This document shows, piece by piece, positions 35,475 through 43,259 of a DNA stretch of 64,000 bases (position 1 is its first letter; every line of letters begins with the position of its first letter). Made by a program: the position numbers and the translations under genes. The DNA is from Bacteroidota bacterium (GTDB lineage Bacteria > Bacteroidota > Bacteroidia > Chitinophagales > Chitinophagaceae): positions 310,001 through 374,000 of the forward strand of contig JAEYWX010000017.1 in assembly GCA_023428755.1 (NCBI GenBank), in the 5' to 3' direction. Under the pieces are notes generated by a model that had not been told where the DNA came from, did not search any database, and saw only the letters and a program-made list of their open reading frames with translations.

Positions 35475-35507
35475 CCATCATAAAAGCTCGGTATCAAATA
35501 TACGGTA

Positions 35508-37049
35508 TTATTTGATTGAACGGAATATCCGGTTCCAACGGGGACCTTTATCCCAACTGAAGAAAATAAGGGACGCTTTACCCACAACATGATCTTCCGG
35601 AACAAAACCCCAATAGCGGCTGTCCAGTGAATTGTGACGGTTATCGCCCATTAGCCAGAAATAATCCATTTTGAATGTATAACGGTCGGTCACTTGTCCA
35701 TTCACATAAAACTTACCGTCTTTCATTTCAAAATTATTGCCTTCGTAAGTGCGGATCACACGTTCATAACGGCTGTAAATATCTGGTGTGAGTTGAATGG
35801 TAGCTCCTTTTTGGGGAATATAAAGCGGGCCATAGTTATCAATTGTCCACTTGGTATAAACTGTATCATTCGGAAACACATCCAATCCTCCAATTCCTCT
35901 TGTATCCCGTTCGTAAGTGTAATTAACAGGCGTAATAGACTCAACAAACGATAGCTTGCTGAAAATAGCAACTTGCTCTTTGGTAAGAAAAATTTCATAG
36001 AGGTTGTTACCAATATCCCTCACCTCTCCTGCTTCTGAACGGATGCCATAACTTTCTTCCAGTGTTGCATAATCCAATGGCTGGCCTTTTGTTTTCAACA
36101 CATAGTTTGTTTCTGCCCCCGGAGGAATATCGCCGATCTTTCCATTGATGAAGATCACACCGTTTTTTATTTCAAGCGTATCACCGGCAATGGCCACGCA
36201 ACGTTTAATAAAGTTTTCACGCTTATCAACAGGTCTGGTAATAATAATATCGCCATAATTATCCCACACTCGCTGTCGGTCGCCACCAAACTGGCGAATG
36301 GCTTCGTAGTACGTTACTTTCGAACCAAAATTTTCTTCATCGTTAATAACGGTATCGCCTACCGGCAAATTGAAAACCACCACATCGTTTCGCTTTACAG
36401 GACTTGCAAACCAGCGGCGATAATCAAGCTTGATCCATTCGAGATATGATTTCGTTTTAGTAACAGGAAATGTGTGATGTACCAATGGAAATGCAAGAGG
36501 CGTATTAGGAACACGTGAGCCATACGCTGTTTTACTTACAAAGAGAAAATCATTTACCAGCAACGAACGTTCCATCGAAGGTGTTGGAATTACATAGGCT
36601 TCAAACAAAAACATACGAATAAGCCCGGCAGCAACAATTGCAAAAATGGCTGCATCCACCCATTCCCGTATCGCCGATTTTTTATGACGGATCACCGAAT
36701 CGGCACCGAGATATTTATCTGTTTTATTGAAACCGATGTAAATAAAATAAACGAGCGGTACCAATACAGTTAATGTATGTTCCCAAAAAGCAAACTTGCC
36801 AAACGTTTTTACAAAGTCAATTAAGATCGCCACGGTAATAAACCATCCTACAATAGGAATGAACTGGAGAAAAAACCAATAGCGTTTCATCCCGGCGAGT
36901 TCAACCATAATCCACACATTATAGAACGGCACCAATGCTTTCCAGGCCGGAACTCCCGCTTTTTTAAACATGCCGTATAAACCAAATGCGGGCAGTACAA
37001 CTAAAAGAAGGTTAATGATGAAAATCCAGAGAATCTCGTTTGTCGACAT
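35508..37049 (-). CDS. lepB: Signal peptidase I
   Basis: Membrane serine protease that removes signal peptides from exported proteins. The 513-residue form is long, as usual for Bacteroidota. Several N-terminal membrane segments (about residues 5-25, 56-80 and 90-107) precede the anchor at 131-150. The catalytic box IPTPSMERSL has Ser158, and the general-base region FIKRCVAIAGDTLE has Lys282. A large insertion separates these from the C-terminal GDNRHNSLDSRYWG box. TACTTTTG (complement of 37072-37079), 23 bases upstream of the start, is a good -7 promoter element. Confidence 0.95.
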   Translation of the reverse strand: MSTNEILWIFIINLLLVVLPAFGLYGMFKKAGVPAWKALVPFYNVWIMVELAGMKRYWFFLQFIPIVGWFITVAILIDFVKTFGKFAFWEHTLTVLVPLVYFIYIGFNKTDKYLGADSVIRHKKSAIREWVDAAIFAIVAAGLIRMFLFEAYVIPTPSMERSLLVNDFLFVSKTAYGSRVPNTPLAFPLVHHTFPVTKTKSYLEWIKLDYRRWFASPVKRNDVVVFNLPVGDTVINDEENFGSKVTYYEAIRQFGGDRQRVWDNYGDIIITRPVDKRENFIKRCVAIAGDTLEIKNGVIFINGKIGDIPPGAETNYVLKTKGQPLDYATLEESYGIRSEAGEVRDIGNNLYEIFLTKEQVAIFSKLSFVESITPVNYTYERDTRGIGGLDVFPNDTVYTKWTIDNYGPLYIPQKGATIQLTPDIYSRYERVIRTYEGNNFEMKDGKFYVNGQVTDRYTFKMDYFWLMGDNRHNSLDSRYWGFVPEDHVVGKASLIFFSWDKGPRWNRIFRSIK

Positions 37050-37071
37050 GCGTTCATTTTTTTAATGCTCA

Positions 37072-37079
37072 CAAAAGTA
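37072..37079 (-). promoter_or_regulatory. Probable -7 element of the signal peptidase promoter
   Basis: TACTTTTG on the minus strand matches TAnnTTTG exactly and lies 23 bases before the lepB start. The -33 region (TTCG about 20 bases upstream) is imperfect. Confidence 0.45.
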
Positions 37080-37124
37080 AGGGTTTCAGTTTTGCAGCCC
37101 GAATCGTGCCTGCAAATATTCAGT

Positions 37125-37778
37125 TCATTTAACAGTCTGTAATTCCCGGCAAAGGATACGGCTGATCTCCTCTGCCCTGTTGTACACCATAAAATGACCT
37201 CCGCCCTTGATATGGTAATGAGCTGTTACGTTTCGAAGCGGAAATAATTTATCAGTTGTACCATGAATATGTAGAATGTTCGGCGGGATTGTTACATTGT
37301 TATATGTTACAATATTGTGAATGGCCCATTGCAGATAATCCCTGTCAACCGTTTTGCGGAAATGAATAGCCAGCTTCACTTCCTTTTTTTGCTTTACACC
37401 AAGGAAATAATTTTCGATGGGATACAACAACGGATGTGGTCTCGCCTTCACAAGATGATGAAGTTTCAATTTACCCGCCAGCCGCATCCACCAGGGCATT
37501 TCAATCCGTTTCTTAACCGATGAAACAAGGATAATCTTTTTTACAGGGAACTGTTTGGCAATTTCAATACCCAGCATGCCTCCAAACGAAACACCCAGCA
37601 AAATGGGATTTGCATCTGCTATCTGTGCATACATGCGTTTTGCATAATCGGCGAATAATTCCCCGGGCTCTGGCTGCAGCCATTGCAGGCAACGTAGTTC
37701 GTAACCCGGTAGCTGCAGATTCGAAAATATCTGTTCATCAGCTCCTAACCCGCTGATGCAATAGACCGTTTGACTCAT
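37125..37778 (-). CDS. Alpha/beta-hydrolase of unknown substrate
   Basis: Cytoplasmic hydrolase-fold protein of 217 residues with no signal peptide. VYCISGLGADEQIFSNL at the N-terminus, the nucleophile elbow GVSFGGMLG (Ser near residue 65), a probable acid in HIHGTTDKLFPLRN and the catalytic His in KGGGHFMVYN are all in place. Substrate is unknown. Its ATG overlaps the stop of the response-regulator gene (ATGA), so it is translationally coupled to it, which suggests a functional link. Confidence 0.85.
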   Translation of the reverse strand: MSQTVYCISGLGADEQIFSNLQLPGYELRCLQWLQPEPGELFADYAKRMYAQIADANPILLGVSFGGMLGIEIAKQFPVKKIILVSSVKKRIEMPWWMRLAGKLKLHHLVKARPHPLLYPIENYFLGVKQKKEVKLAIHFRKTVDRDYLQWAIHNIVTYNNVTIPPNILHIHGTTDKLFPLRNVTAHYHIKGGGHFMVYNRAEEISRILCRELQTVK

Positions 37779-38938
37779 GTACGGGGAATCACAAAGTTGA
37801 ACACATCATCTTCAGTAATGGTTTTGCCCGATAAGATCACCAGCCGTTCCATTACATTTCGGAACTCACGGATATTTCCGCTCCAGTTATGTTTTTGTAA
37901 CGCTTCTACCGCTTTCTTGTCAATATCTTTCTTCGCTTGTCCGTAATCGTCAGCTACCTGTTGTAAAAAATGATCGGCCAGTAACGGAATATCTTCTCTC
38001 CGTTCATTTAAAGATGGAACATGAATAATAATTACGCTTAAACGATGGTACAGATCAAGCCGGAAGTTTTTTGCTTCCACTTCTTTCAGCAGATCTTTGT
38101 TTGTAGCAGCAATTACACGTACGTCAACTGTAATATCTTTTTCACCACCTACACGGGTAATCTTGTTTTCCTGCAAGGCACGTAACACTTTTGCCTGCGC
38201 AGTTAAACTCATATCGCCTATTTCATCCAGAAACAATGTGCCGCCGCTCGCCTGTTCAAATTTGCCGATGCGTTGTTTGATGGCAGAGGTGAAAGATCCT
38301 TTTTCATGACCAAACAGTTCACTCTCGATCAACTCACCGGGAATAGCTGCACAGTTTACTTCAATGATGGGGCCGTTTACACGATTGCTTTTTTCATGCA
38401 TCCAACGGGCAACGAGTTCTTTACCCGAACCGTTTTCACCGGTGATCAATACACGGGCATCCGTTGGCGCCACTTTTTCAATAGTGTCTTTGATTTTTTT
38501 CAGTGCTGTACTTTCACCGATCATCTCCTGTACTTTACTCACTTTACGTTTCAACACTTTGGTTTCGGTAACCAGTGTTTGTTTATCCATCGCATTGCGG
38601 ATAGTGATCAATAAACGGTTGAGATCGGGCGGCTTGGCTACATAATCAAACGCACCTTTCTTTACCGCTTCCACGGCTGTTTCAATTGTACCGTGACCTG
38701 ATATCATAATAATCGGCACATCGGGATTGGTCTCTTTTGCTTTTTCTAAAAACTCAAGCCCATCAACCTTTGGCATCTTGATATCGCACAGTATTACATC
38801 ATAATTTTTCTCTTTGATCTTTTTTAATCCCTCTTCCCCATTTTCCGCATCATCAATTTTGTATCCTTCGTACGAAAGAATTTCACTTAATGTTTTACGG
38901 ATCGCTTTTTCATCATCAATTATCAAAATCTGGCTCAT
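37775..38938 (-). CDS. NtrC-like response regulator lacking GAFTGA and the DNA-binding domain
   Basis: Two-component response regulator with an AAA+ domain. From the ATG at 38938 it has 387 residues: receiver domain at 1-120 with phospho-acceptor Asp52 (CDIKMP), AAA+ domain at about 138-375 with Walker A GENGSGKE (167-174), Walker B GGTLFLDEIGD (232-242) and NWSGNIREFRNV (351-362). Two features are atypical. The sigma-54 contact loop GAFTGA reads GSFTSA (214-219), and the protein ends at about residue 387 with no Fis-type helix-turn-helix. It may act without sigma-54, or through protein contacts. No sensor kinase lies beside it. A start 19 codons upstream is in frame but would precede a typical receiver N-terminus. 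Confidence 0.9.
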   Translation of the reverse strand: MSQILIIDDEKAIRKTLSEILSYEGYKIDDAENGEEGLKKIKEKNYDVILCDIKMPKVDGLEFLEKAKETNPDVPIIMISGHGTIETAVEAVKKGAFDYVAKPPDLNRLLITIRNAMDKQTLVTETKVLKRKVSKVQEMIGESTALKKIKDTIEKVAPTDARVLITGENGSGKELVARWMHEKSNRVNGPIIEVNCAAIPGELIESELFGHEKGSFTSAIKQRIGKFEQASGGTLFLDEIGDMSLTAQAKVLRALQENKITRVGGEKDITVDVRVIAATNKDLLKEVEAKNFRLDLYHRLSVIIIHVPSLNERREDIPLLADHFLQQVADDYGQAKKDIDKKAVEALQKHNWSGNIREFRNVMERLVILSGKTITEDDVFNFVIPRT

Positions 38939-39008
38939 ATGGTTTAACAAATTCTTTTTGTGGAAAATATTCTGTATTGCTTCAAAGCTAACCAAAAACC
39001 ATGCAAGT

Positions 39009-39758
39009 ATGAATGCAGTTGCTTTTTTCTTTGGTACGATGAGTTTTCTTGTTGTCCATCATAACAAAACACTTACAGCATCTTTGCCATCAACCAATTA
39101 CCCAAAACAGATTGATGAAATTAAAGTACCTGCCGGTTACGAACGAATACCTGTGAGTGCTGCAAGCTTTGGATCATTCCTGCGCAAACAGCCATTGAAA
39201 AAAGAAACAACCGTCTATCTATATAATGGAACACCAAAGTACAACCAAACCGCCCAGTATGCAGTGCTGGACATAAGCGTTGGACAACGTGACCTCCAAC
39301 AATGTGCCGATGCAGTAATGCGGTTACGTGCCGAATACCTAAGGCAGCAACAACAACCGATTTGCTTTGCTGATAACGCAGGTAAAAAGTATTGCTGGGA
39401 AAAGTACAAACAACATGGTTGGCAACGCTACCTTGAAACAGTATTTGGCATGTGTGGTACCCTGTCACTTGAAAAAGAATTGAAACCGAAAACATGGAAC
39501 CAGTTAACGCTGGGCGACGTACTGATCAAGGGTGGATCGCCGGGCCATGCAGTGATTATTATGGATGTTGCCCGGCATCGGCAAACGGGCGAACTCATTT
39601 ATTTGCTGGCACAAAGCTACATGCCGGCGCAGGATATTCATGTACTTCAAAATAGGAACGAAAAAGCATTAAGTCCCTGGTATCGAGTAGATAAGAGTAC
39701 AACTATTAATACCCCTGAATGGACATTCTACGCAAACCAATTACGTAGCTGGCATTAA
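39009..39758 (+). CDS. DUF4846-type secreted protein
   Basis: Unknown-function family with conserved C-terminus. From the ATG at 39009 the protein has 249 residues, with a short N-terminal hydrophobic signal (AVAFFFGTMSFLVV). Conserved stretches are IDEIKVPAGYERIP, FGSFLRKQPLKKE, YAVLDISVGQRDLQQCADAVMRLRAEYL, ADNAGKKYCW, GDVLIKGGSPGHAVIIMDVA and YLLAQSYMPAQDIHVL, a pattern I associate with DUF4846. The Cys/His content (CADAV; SPGHAV) is consistent with an NlpC/P60-like fold but is not proof of it. It is divergent from the response regulator with 70 bases between starts. Confidence 0.75.
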   Translation: MNAVAFFFGTMSFLVVHHNKTLTASLPSTNYPKQIDEIKVPAGYERIPVSAASFGSFLRKQPLKKETTVYLYNGTPKYNQTAQYAVLDISVGQRDLQQCADAVMRLRAEYLRQQQQPICFADNAGKKYCWEKYKQHGWQRYLETVFGMCGTLSLEKELKPKTWNQLTLGDVLIKGGSPGHAVIIMDVARHRQTGELIYLLAQSYMPAQDIHVLQNRNEKALSPWYRVDKSTTINTPEWTFYANQLRSWH

Positions 39759-39805
39759 AATGTATTCGGTAATTACCATCTCAAAATACAGGTTTTCTCC
39801 GATTG

Positions 39806-39833
39806 TTTGGGAATCAAATGATGTCTACATTTG
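39806..39833 (+). promoter_or_regulatory. Bacteroidota-type promoter upstream of small ORFs
   Basis: TTTG at 39806-39809, a 16-base spacer, and TACATTTG at 39826-39833 match the phylum's TTTG/TAnnTTTG promoter exactly at the -7 box. It would start transcription near 39840, just before the 49-codon frame at 39856. Confidence 0.6.
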
Positions 39834-39855
39834 ATATGTACCAAAACCAATCCCT

Positions 39856-40005
39856 ATGAAGTTAAGTTCAATTTCTACGCAGCCAACCTGGAAGATCGCT
39901 ATGAAGATCTCAGCGCTGGGTCTTTCGCTTGTATTTATTACTTATGGATTTGTGTGGCTCTTATTAAGCACACTTCGCTTGTTTGTGGAAGGATTAATGC
40001 CTTAA
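39856..40005 (+). CDS. Small single-span membrane protein (49 aa)
   Basis: Unrecognised small protein with a strongly hydrophobic central segment (about residues 18-38, ALGLSLVFITYGFVWLLL) flanked by basic residues, so it is predicted to be membrane-inserted. Support comes from a perfect -7 promoter box 23 bases upstream, and from overlap of the next start with its stop (TAATG). A 93-codon frame at 39831-40112 overlaps it in another reading frame and looks non-coding in its first half. Function is unknown. Confidence 0.5.
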   Translation: MKLSSISTQPTWKIAMKISALGLSLVFITYGFVWLLLSTLRLFVEGLMP

Positions 40006-40112
40006 TGAAAAATGGCCTTGGTCTGTCGATTCCGCACAGCGGCGGGGATTGCTATGTAAAAAAAGAAAGCCGGATAGAAATCCAGCTTCGTTTAAAATCC
40101 AATATCCTATGA
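40005..40112 (+). CDS. Possible 35-aa peptide overlapping the small membrane protein
   Basis: Frame starting MKNGLGLSIPHSGGDCY, 35 codons, whose ATG overlaps the preceding stop as TAATG and whose stop overlaps the next ATG as ATGA. Basic and with one Cys, it has no recognisable domain. Coding status is uncertain; the evidence is only the overlaps and the shared promoter. Confidence 0.25.
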   Translation: MKNGLGLSIPHSGGDCYVKKESRIEIQLRLKSNIL

Positions 40113-40177
40113 AAAACCGTGGCAAATATGCTTCAATTCTTTTGAATAAAAAATTATCTAAGCACTTATTTGTCTAA
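40109..40177 (+). CDS. Possible 22-aa basic peptide
   Basis: Frame MKNRGKYASILLNKKLSKHL..., 22 codons, starting in an ATGA overlap with the previous frame and ending just before the hairpin at 40187. It has six Lys/Arg and no acidic residues. Too short to judge on sequence alone, it may be chance. Confidence 0.2.
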   Translation: MKNRGKYASILLNKKLSKHLFV

Positions 40178-40181
40178 AATG

Positions 40182-40208
40182 CAAAAAAGCCGATCAAATG
40201 ACCGGCTT
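40182..40208 (-). terminator. Terminator of the pyruvate dehydrogenase beta gene
   Basis: AAGCCG and CGGCTT pair around an ATCAAATGAC loop with a short inner stem. On the minus strand the hairpin is followed by TTTTTT, 20 bases after the pdhB stop. Confidence 0.7.
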
Positions 40209-40228
40209 TCGTGCTTATTTTCAAGATG

Positions 40229-41212
40229 TTACTTCTTCAAGTACATCACTTCTTTTACCAATTTTACCGTACGTGGCACATCAGGTAAATAAGCTCCTAC
40301 GAGCGTTGGCGCATAGTGCATGGGGGCATCGGCACTGGTAATGCGGCGGATCGGCGCATCCAGGTAATCGAACCCTTCTTTTTGAATGCGGTAGCTGATT
40401 TCAGACGAAACTGAAGCAAATGGCCATTGCTCTTCTACTATTACAAGACGATTTGTTTTTTTCACACTCTCCAGGATGGTGAACCAATCCAACGGACGAA
40501 TGGTGCGAAGATCGATTACCTCGGCTTCAATACCCTCTTTGGCCAGTTCTTCGGCAGCAGCCAAAGCCACTTTCATCATTTTATTGAACGATACGATGGT
40601 TACATCACGACCGGGACGCTTAATATCTGCTTTACCAATTTCAATGATGTATTCACCTTCGGGCACTTCGCCTTTATCGCCATACATCAATTCACTTTCC
40701 ATGAAAACAACCGGATCGTTATCACGGATAGCTGCTTTCAACAAGCCTTTTGAATCGTATGGATTAGAAGGAGAAATTACTTTCAGCCCGGGGATATTTG
40801 CATAATAGCTTTCAAACGCTGTTGAGTGTTGAGCGCCCAACTGACCGGCAGAACCATTGGCTCCACGGAAAACGATAGGACAACCAACCTGTCCGCCACT
40901 CATAGCCAGCATTTTGGATGCTGTGTTCAGTATCTGATCCAGTGCCAGTACCGCAAAGTTCCAGGTCATGAATTCAACAATCGGACGTAAGCCGTTTTGA
41001 GCAGCTCCCACGGCAATTGCTGTAAAGCCAAGTTCAGAAATGGGCGTATCGATCACACGTTTTTCGCCAAACTCATCCAGCATTCCCTGGCTCACCTTAT
41101 AAGCACCGTTGTATTCTGCTACTTCCTCACCCATCAAAAATACATTCTCATCTCTACGCATTTCTTCCTGCATCGCTTCCCGCAGGGCTTCACGCATTGC
41201 AATTGTTCTCAT
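40229..41212 (-). CDS. pdhB: Pyruvate dehydrogenase E1 component, beta subunit
   Basis: Beta subunit of the heterotetrameric E1 that decarboxylates pyruvate with thiamine diphosphate. The 327 residues match the family throughout: NVFLMGEEVAEYNGAYKVSQG, RVIDTPISELGFTAIAVGAAQNGLRPIVEFMTWNF, GGQVGCPIVFRGANG, and the C-terminal APTLVGAYLPDVPRTVKLVKEV. The alpha subunit and E2 are not adjacent, so the complex is encoded at separate loci. A complete promoter lies upstream at 41239-41270. Confidence 0.95.
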   Translation of the reverse strand: MRTIAMREALREAMQEEMRRDENVFLMGEEVAEYNGAYKVSQGMLDEFGEKRVIDTPISELGFTAIAVGAAQNGLRPIVEFMTWNFAVLALDQILNTASKMLAMSGGQVGCPIVFRGANGSAGQLGAQHSTAFESYYANIPGLKVISPSNPYDSKGLLKAAIRDNDPVVFMESELMYGDKGEVPEGEYIIEIGKADIKRPGRDVTIVSFNKMMKVALAAAEELAKEGIEAEVIDLRTIRPLDWFTILESVKKTNRLVIVEEQWPFASVSSEISYRIQKEGFDYLDAPIRRITSADAPMHYAPTLVGAYLPDVPRTVKLVKEVMYLKK

Positions 41213-41238
41213 TGAAATAACTTTGTTTTAAAGTGGGG

Positions 41239-41270
41239 CAAATTTATTGATAGATGCGCAAACACCCAAA
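41239..41270 (-). promoter_or_regulatory. Promoter of pdhB
   Basis: On the minus strand TTTG (complement of 41267-41270), a 20-base spacer and TAAATTTG (complement of 41239-41246) match the Bacteroidota TTTG/TAnnTTTG promoter, 27 bases before the pdhB start. Confidence 0.55.
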
Positions 41271-41344
41271 ACTGATTCCGAACGAAGATTACGCATTGGA
41301 AATTGCAAATTCTCCCCTTACTTTATCGCATTAAACTACATTTT

Positions 41345-42679
41345 TTGAAAACGATTCTTGTATTTGGAGCCGGCAAATCTGCCACTGTATTGATCGATTA
41401 TTTAAAAACTACAGTTGCAGAAAAAAAATGGAAACTGATTGTTGCAGATGCCAATCTGGAACTGGCAAAAGCAAAGTTGGGCGATGCAATGAACAGTGAA
41501 GCCGTTGAAGTGAATGTTACCAATGCCGATGAACGCCGGATCTTGATTGAAGCAGCCGATATTGTTATTTCACTCCTCCCTCCTTTCTTACATATTCATG
41601 TGCTGAACGATTGCGTGGCCATTGGCAGAAAGCTGTTGAACGCTTCGTATGTTGATGATGCTATCAGAAACCTTGAAGCAGAGATCAACAGTAAAGAATT
41701 GTTGTTTTTATGTGAGATGGGGCTCGATCCCGGTATTGATCACATGAGTGCTATGCAGTTGTTTGATGAAATACGGGCAAAGGGAGGCTGCATTACATCG
41801 TTTCAATCGCATTGCGGTGGATTGGTGGCACCGGAAAGTGATGACAATCCCTGGCATTATAAAATAAGCTGGAACCCACGCAATATTGTAATGGCCGGAC
41901 AAGCGGGTGCAGCGTACAAAGAAAACGGGCAAATCGTTACAAAAGAATACAGGCAGATATTTGAAAACTGCAAAGAAGTGAAAGTTGAAAGTTTACCGGC
42001 CCTAGCCTGGTATCCCAACCGTGATTCACTGAGTTACCTGCCGCTTTATCGTTTGGAAAATGCCAGCACTTTTATTCGCACAACATTACGCTATGCAGAT
42101 TTTTGTAAAGGCTGGGATGTGTTGGTTGACCTTGACTTAACAAATGAAAACGATACAGCACTCGCAAGTCAATGCCATACTTTTCAGCAATGGTTCTTAA
42201 CTAAACTAAAAAAAGTAGAAGGCAGAGAGCTGAGCCTCCGAATGTATCTGGAATTATATGTTGCCGAAGCAGCACATGATACAATTCTTGAACAAATCGC
42301 CTTTCTCGATCTTGAAAGCAATGAACCCATCCCTTCCCAACTTCGAACAAGTGCAGATATTCTGCAATACTGTATTGAACGGAAACTGGCATTGCAACCA
42401 AGCGATAAAGACATGATCGTAATGCTGCATGAAATTGAATATTCTCTCAATGGCAAACAAGTAAGTATCAACAGCAGCTTAGTGGTAAAAGGGGAAGACA
42501 GCTTGCGTACAGCCATGGCAAAAACAGTGGGACTTCCATTGGGTATTGCAGCCAAACTGATTCTTGAAGAAAAAATAAAATTGAAAGGATTACATATTCC
42601 GACACGAAAAGAAATTTATGAACCCGTGCTGGAAGAATTAAAACAACATGGCATTGTTTTTAACGAAACACGTTCCTGA
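41345..42679 (+). CDS. Saccharopine dehydrogenase-family protein
   Basis: NAD(P)-binding protein of the saccharopine dehydrogenase family, expected to act in lysine breakdown or a related reductive step. Starting from the TTG at 41345 (reading MKTILVFGAGKSA) it has 444 residues: Rossmann motif VFGAGKSA, ADIVISLLPPFLH, LNASYVDDAIRNLE, then LCEMGLDPGIDHMSAMQLFD and the catalytic-domain SFQSHCGGLVAPESDDNPWHYKISWNPRNIVMAG. An upstream TTG at 41303 would add 14 residues not expected for the family, and there is no ATG near the N-terminus. Confidence 0.85.
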   Translation: MKTILVFGAGKSATVLIDYLKTTVAEKKWKLIVADANLELAKAKLGDAMNSEAVEVNVTNADERRILIEAADIVISLLPPFLHIHVLNDCVAIGRKLLNASYVDDAIRNLEAEINSKELLFLCEMGLDPGIDHMSAMQLFDEIRAKGGCITSFQSHCGGLVAPESDDNPWHYKISWNPRNIVMAGQAGAAYKENGQIVTKEYRQIFENCKEVKVESLPALAWYPNRDSLSYLPLYRLENASTFIRTTLRYADFCKGWDVLVDLDLTNENDTALASQCHTFQQWFLTKLKKVEGRELSLRMYLELYVAEAAHDTILEQIAFLDLESNEPIPSQLRTSADILQYCIERKLALQPSDKDMIVMLHEIEYSLNGKQVSINSSLVVKGEDSLRTAMAKTVGLPLGIAAKLILEEKIKLKGLHIPTRKEIYEPVLEELKQHGIVFNETRS

Positions 42680-42683
42680 AATT

Positions 42684-42719
42684 AAAACGGCTGATGAAGT
42701 AATATTCATCAGCCGTTTT
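42684..42719. terminator. Bidirectional terminator between convergent genes
   Basis: AAAACGGCTGATGAA-GTAATA-TTCATCAGCCGTTTT is a perfect 15-base stem with A and T flanks, so it works on both strands. It serves the saccharopine dehydrogenase-like gene and the C2-like gene facing it. Confidence 0.85.
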
Positions 42720-42737
42720 CAATTAATGTTCTGTTTT

Positions 42738-43118
42738 TTATCGCACATCAACCAGGAAACTTCCCAGGTCAACCATCTCGCCTTCGCCCATTTTGAATTG
42801 CTGCAGATCTTCAATACTTAAATCTTCCAGCACCTTGGTTGTAAAAACAGGTTTGCCATTTTTCATGATCATAAAATAAAAATCCGGTTTTGCTTCTTTA
42901 AAAGCTGCATCGTTAACAAATGCATCGTGTGCAAATGCAATCCGAATATGCCCTTCTTCATCTAACCTGCTTTCACCTAAAAAATCATCATCTGCTATAT
43001 CTCTGTCGTATAGCCGAACGGTGTAATCGCTGCCGGATAGAGCTTTGTCTTCGCCTTTTTCAATAAAGCGGGCAGTAACGATCAGATCGGGTTCTTTGTT
43101 AAGTGTAAAATCGCTCAT
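42738..43118 (-). CDS. Small cytoplasmic protein of unknown function (C2-like strand pattern)
   Basis: The 126-residue protein has no signal peptide and is acidic. The stretch YTVRLYDRDIADDDFLGESRLDEEGHIRIAF resembles a C2 domain or related beta-sandwich, with an Asp-rich loop that could bind calcium. The rest, DLSIEDLQQFKMGEGEMVDLGSFLVDV, is unplaced. The assignment to C2 is by appearance only. Confidence 0.6.
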   Translation of the reverse strand: MSDFTLNKEPDLIVTARFIEKGEDKALSGSDYTVRLYDRDIADDDFLGESRLDEEGHIRIAFAHDAFVNDAAFKEAKPDFYFMIMKNGKPVFTTKVLEDLSIEDLQQFKMGEGEMVDLGSFLVDVR

Positions 43119-43173
43119 GGTTATTGGTTTATGTGAATGTGGGTATTTTAAATGAATTTACACAAACTTACTT

Positions 43174-43207
43174 CAATAAAAAAGCACAAAGATTTTCTTT
43201 GTGCTTT
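43174..43207 (-). terminator. Terminator of lepA
   Basis: AAAGCACAAAGA and TCTTTGTGCTTT form a perfect 12-base stem around a 3-base loop. On the minus strand it is followed by a T-run, 53 bases after the lepA stop. Confidence 0.8.
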
Positions 43208-43259
43208 GAATATTTAATCAGCAGATCCCTCATTCTTCGGGATGACAGCTTACATTTTC

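Noticed and set aside
39831..40112. A 93-codon frame across the small-gene region
   Set aside because: Its first 58 codons overlap, in another frame, a membrane peptide with a better-placed start after a promoter. Only its tail coincides with the possible 35-codon peptide, so the long form is not called.
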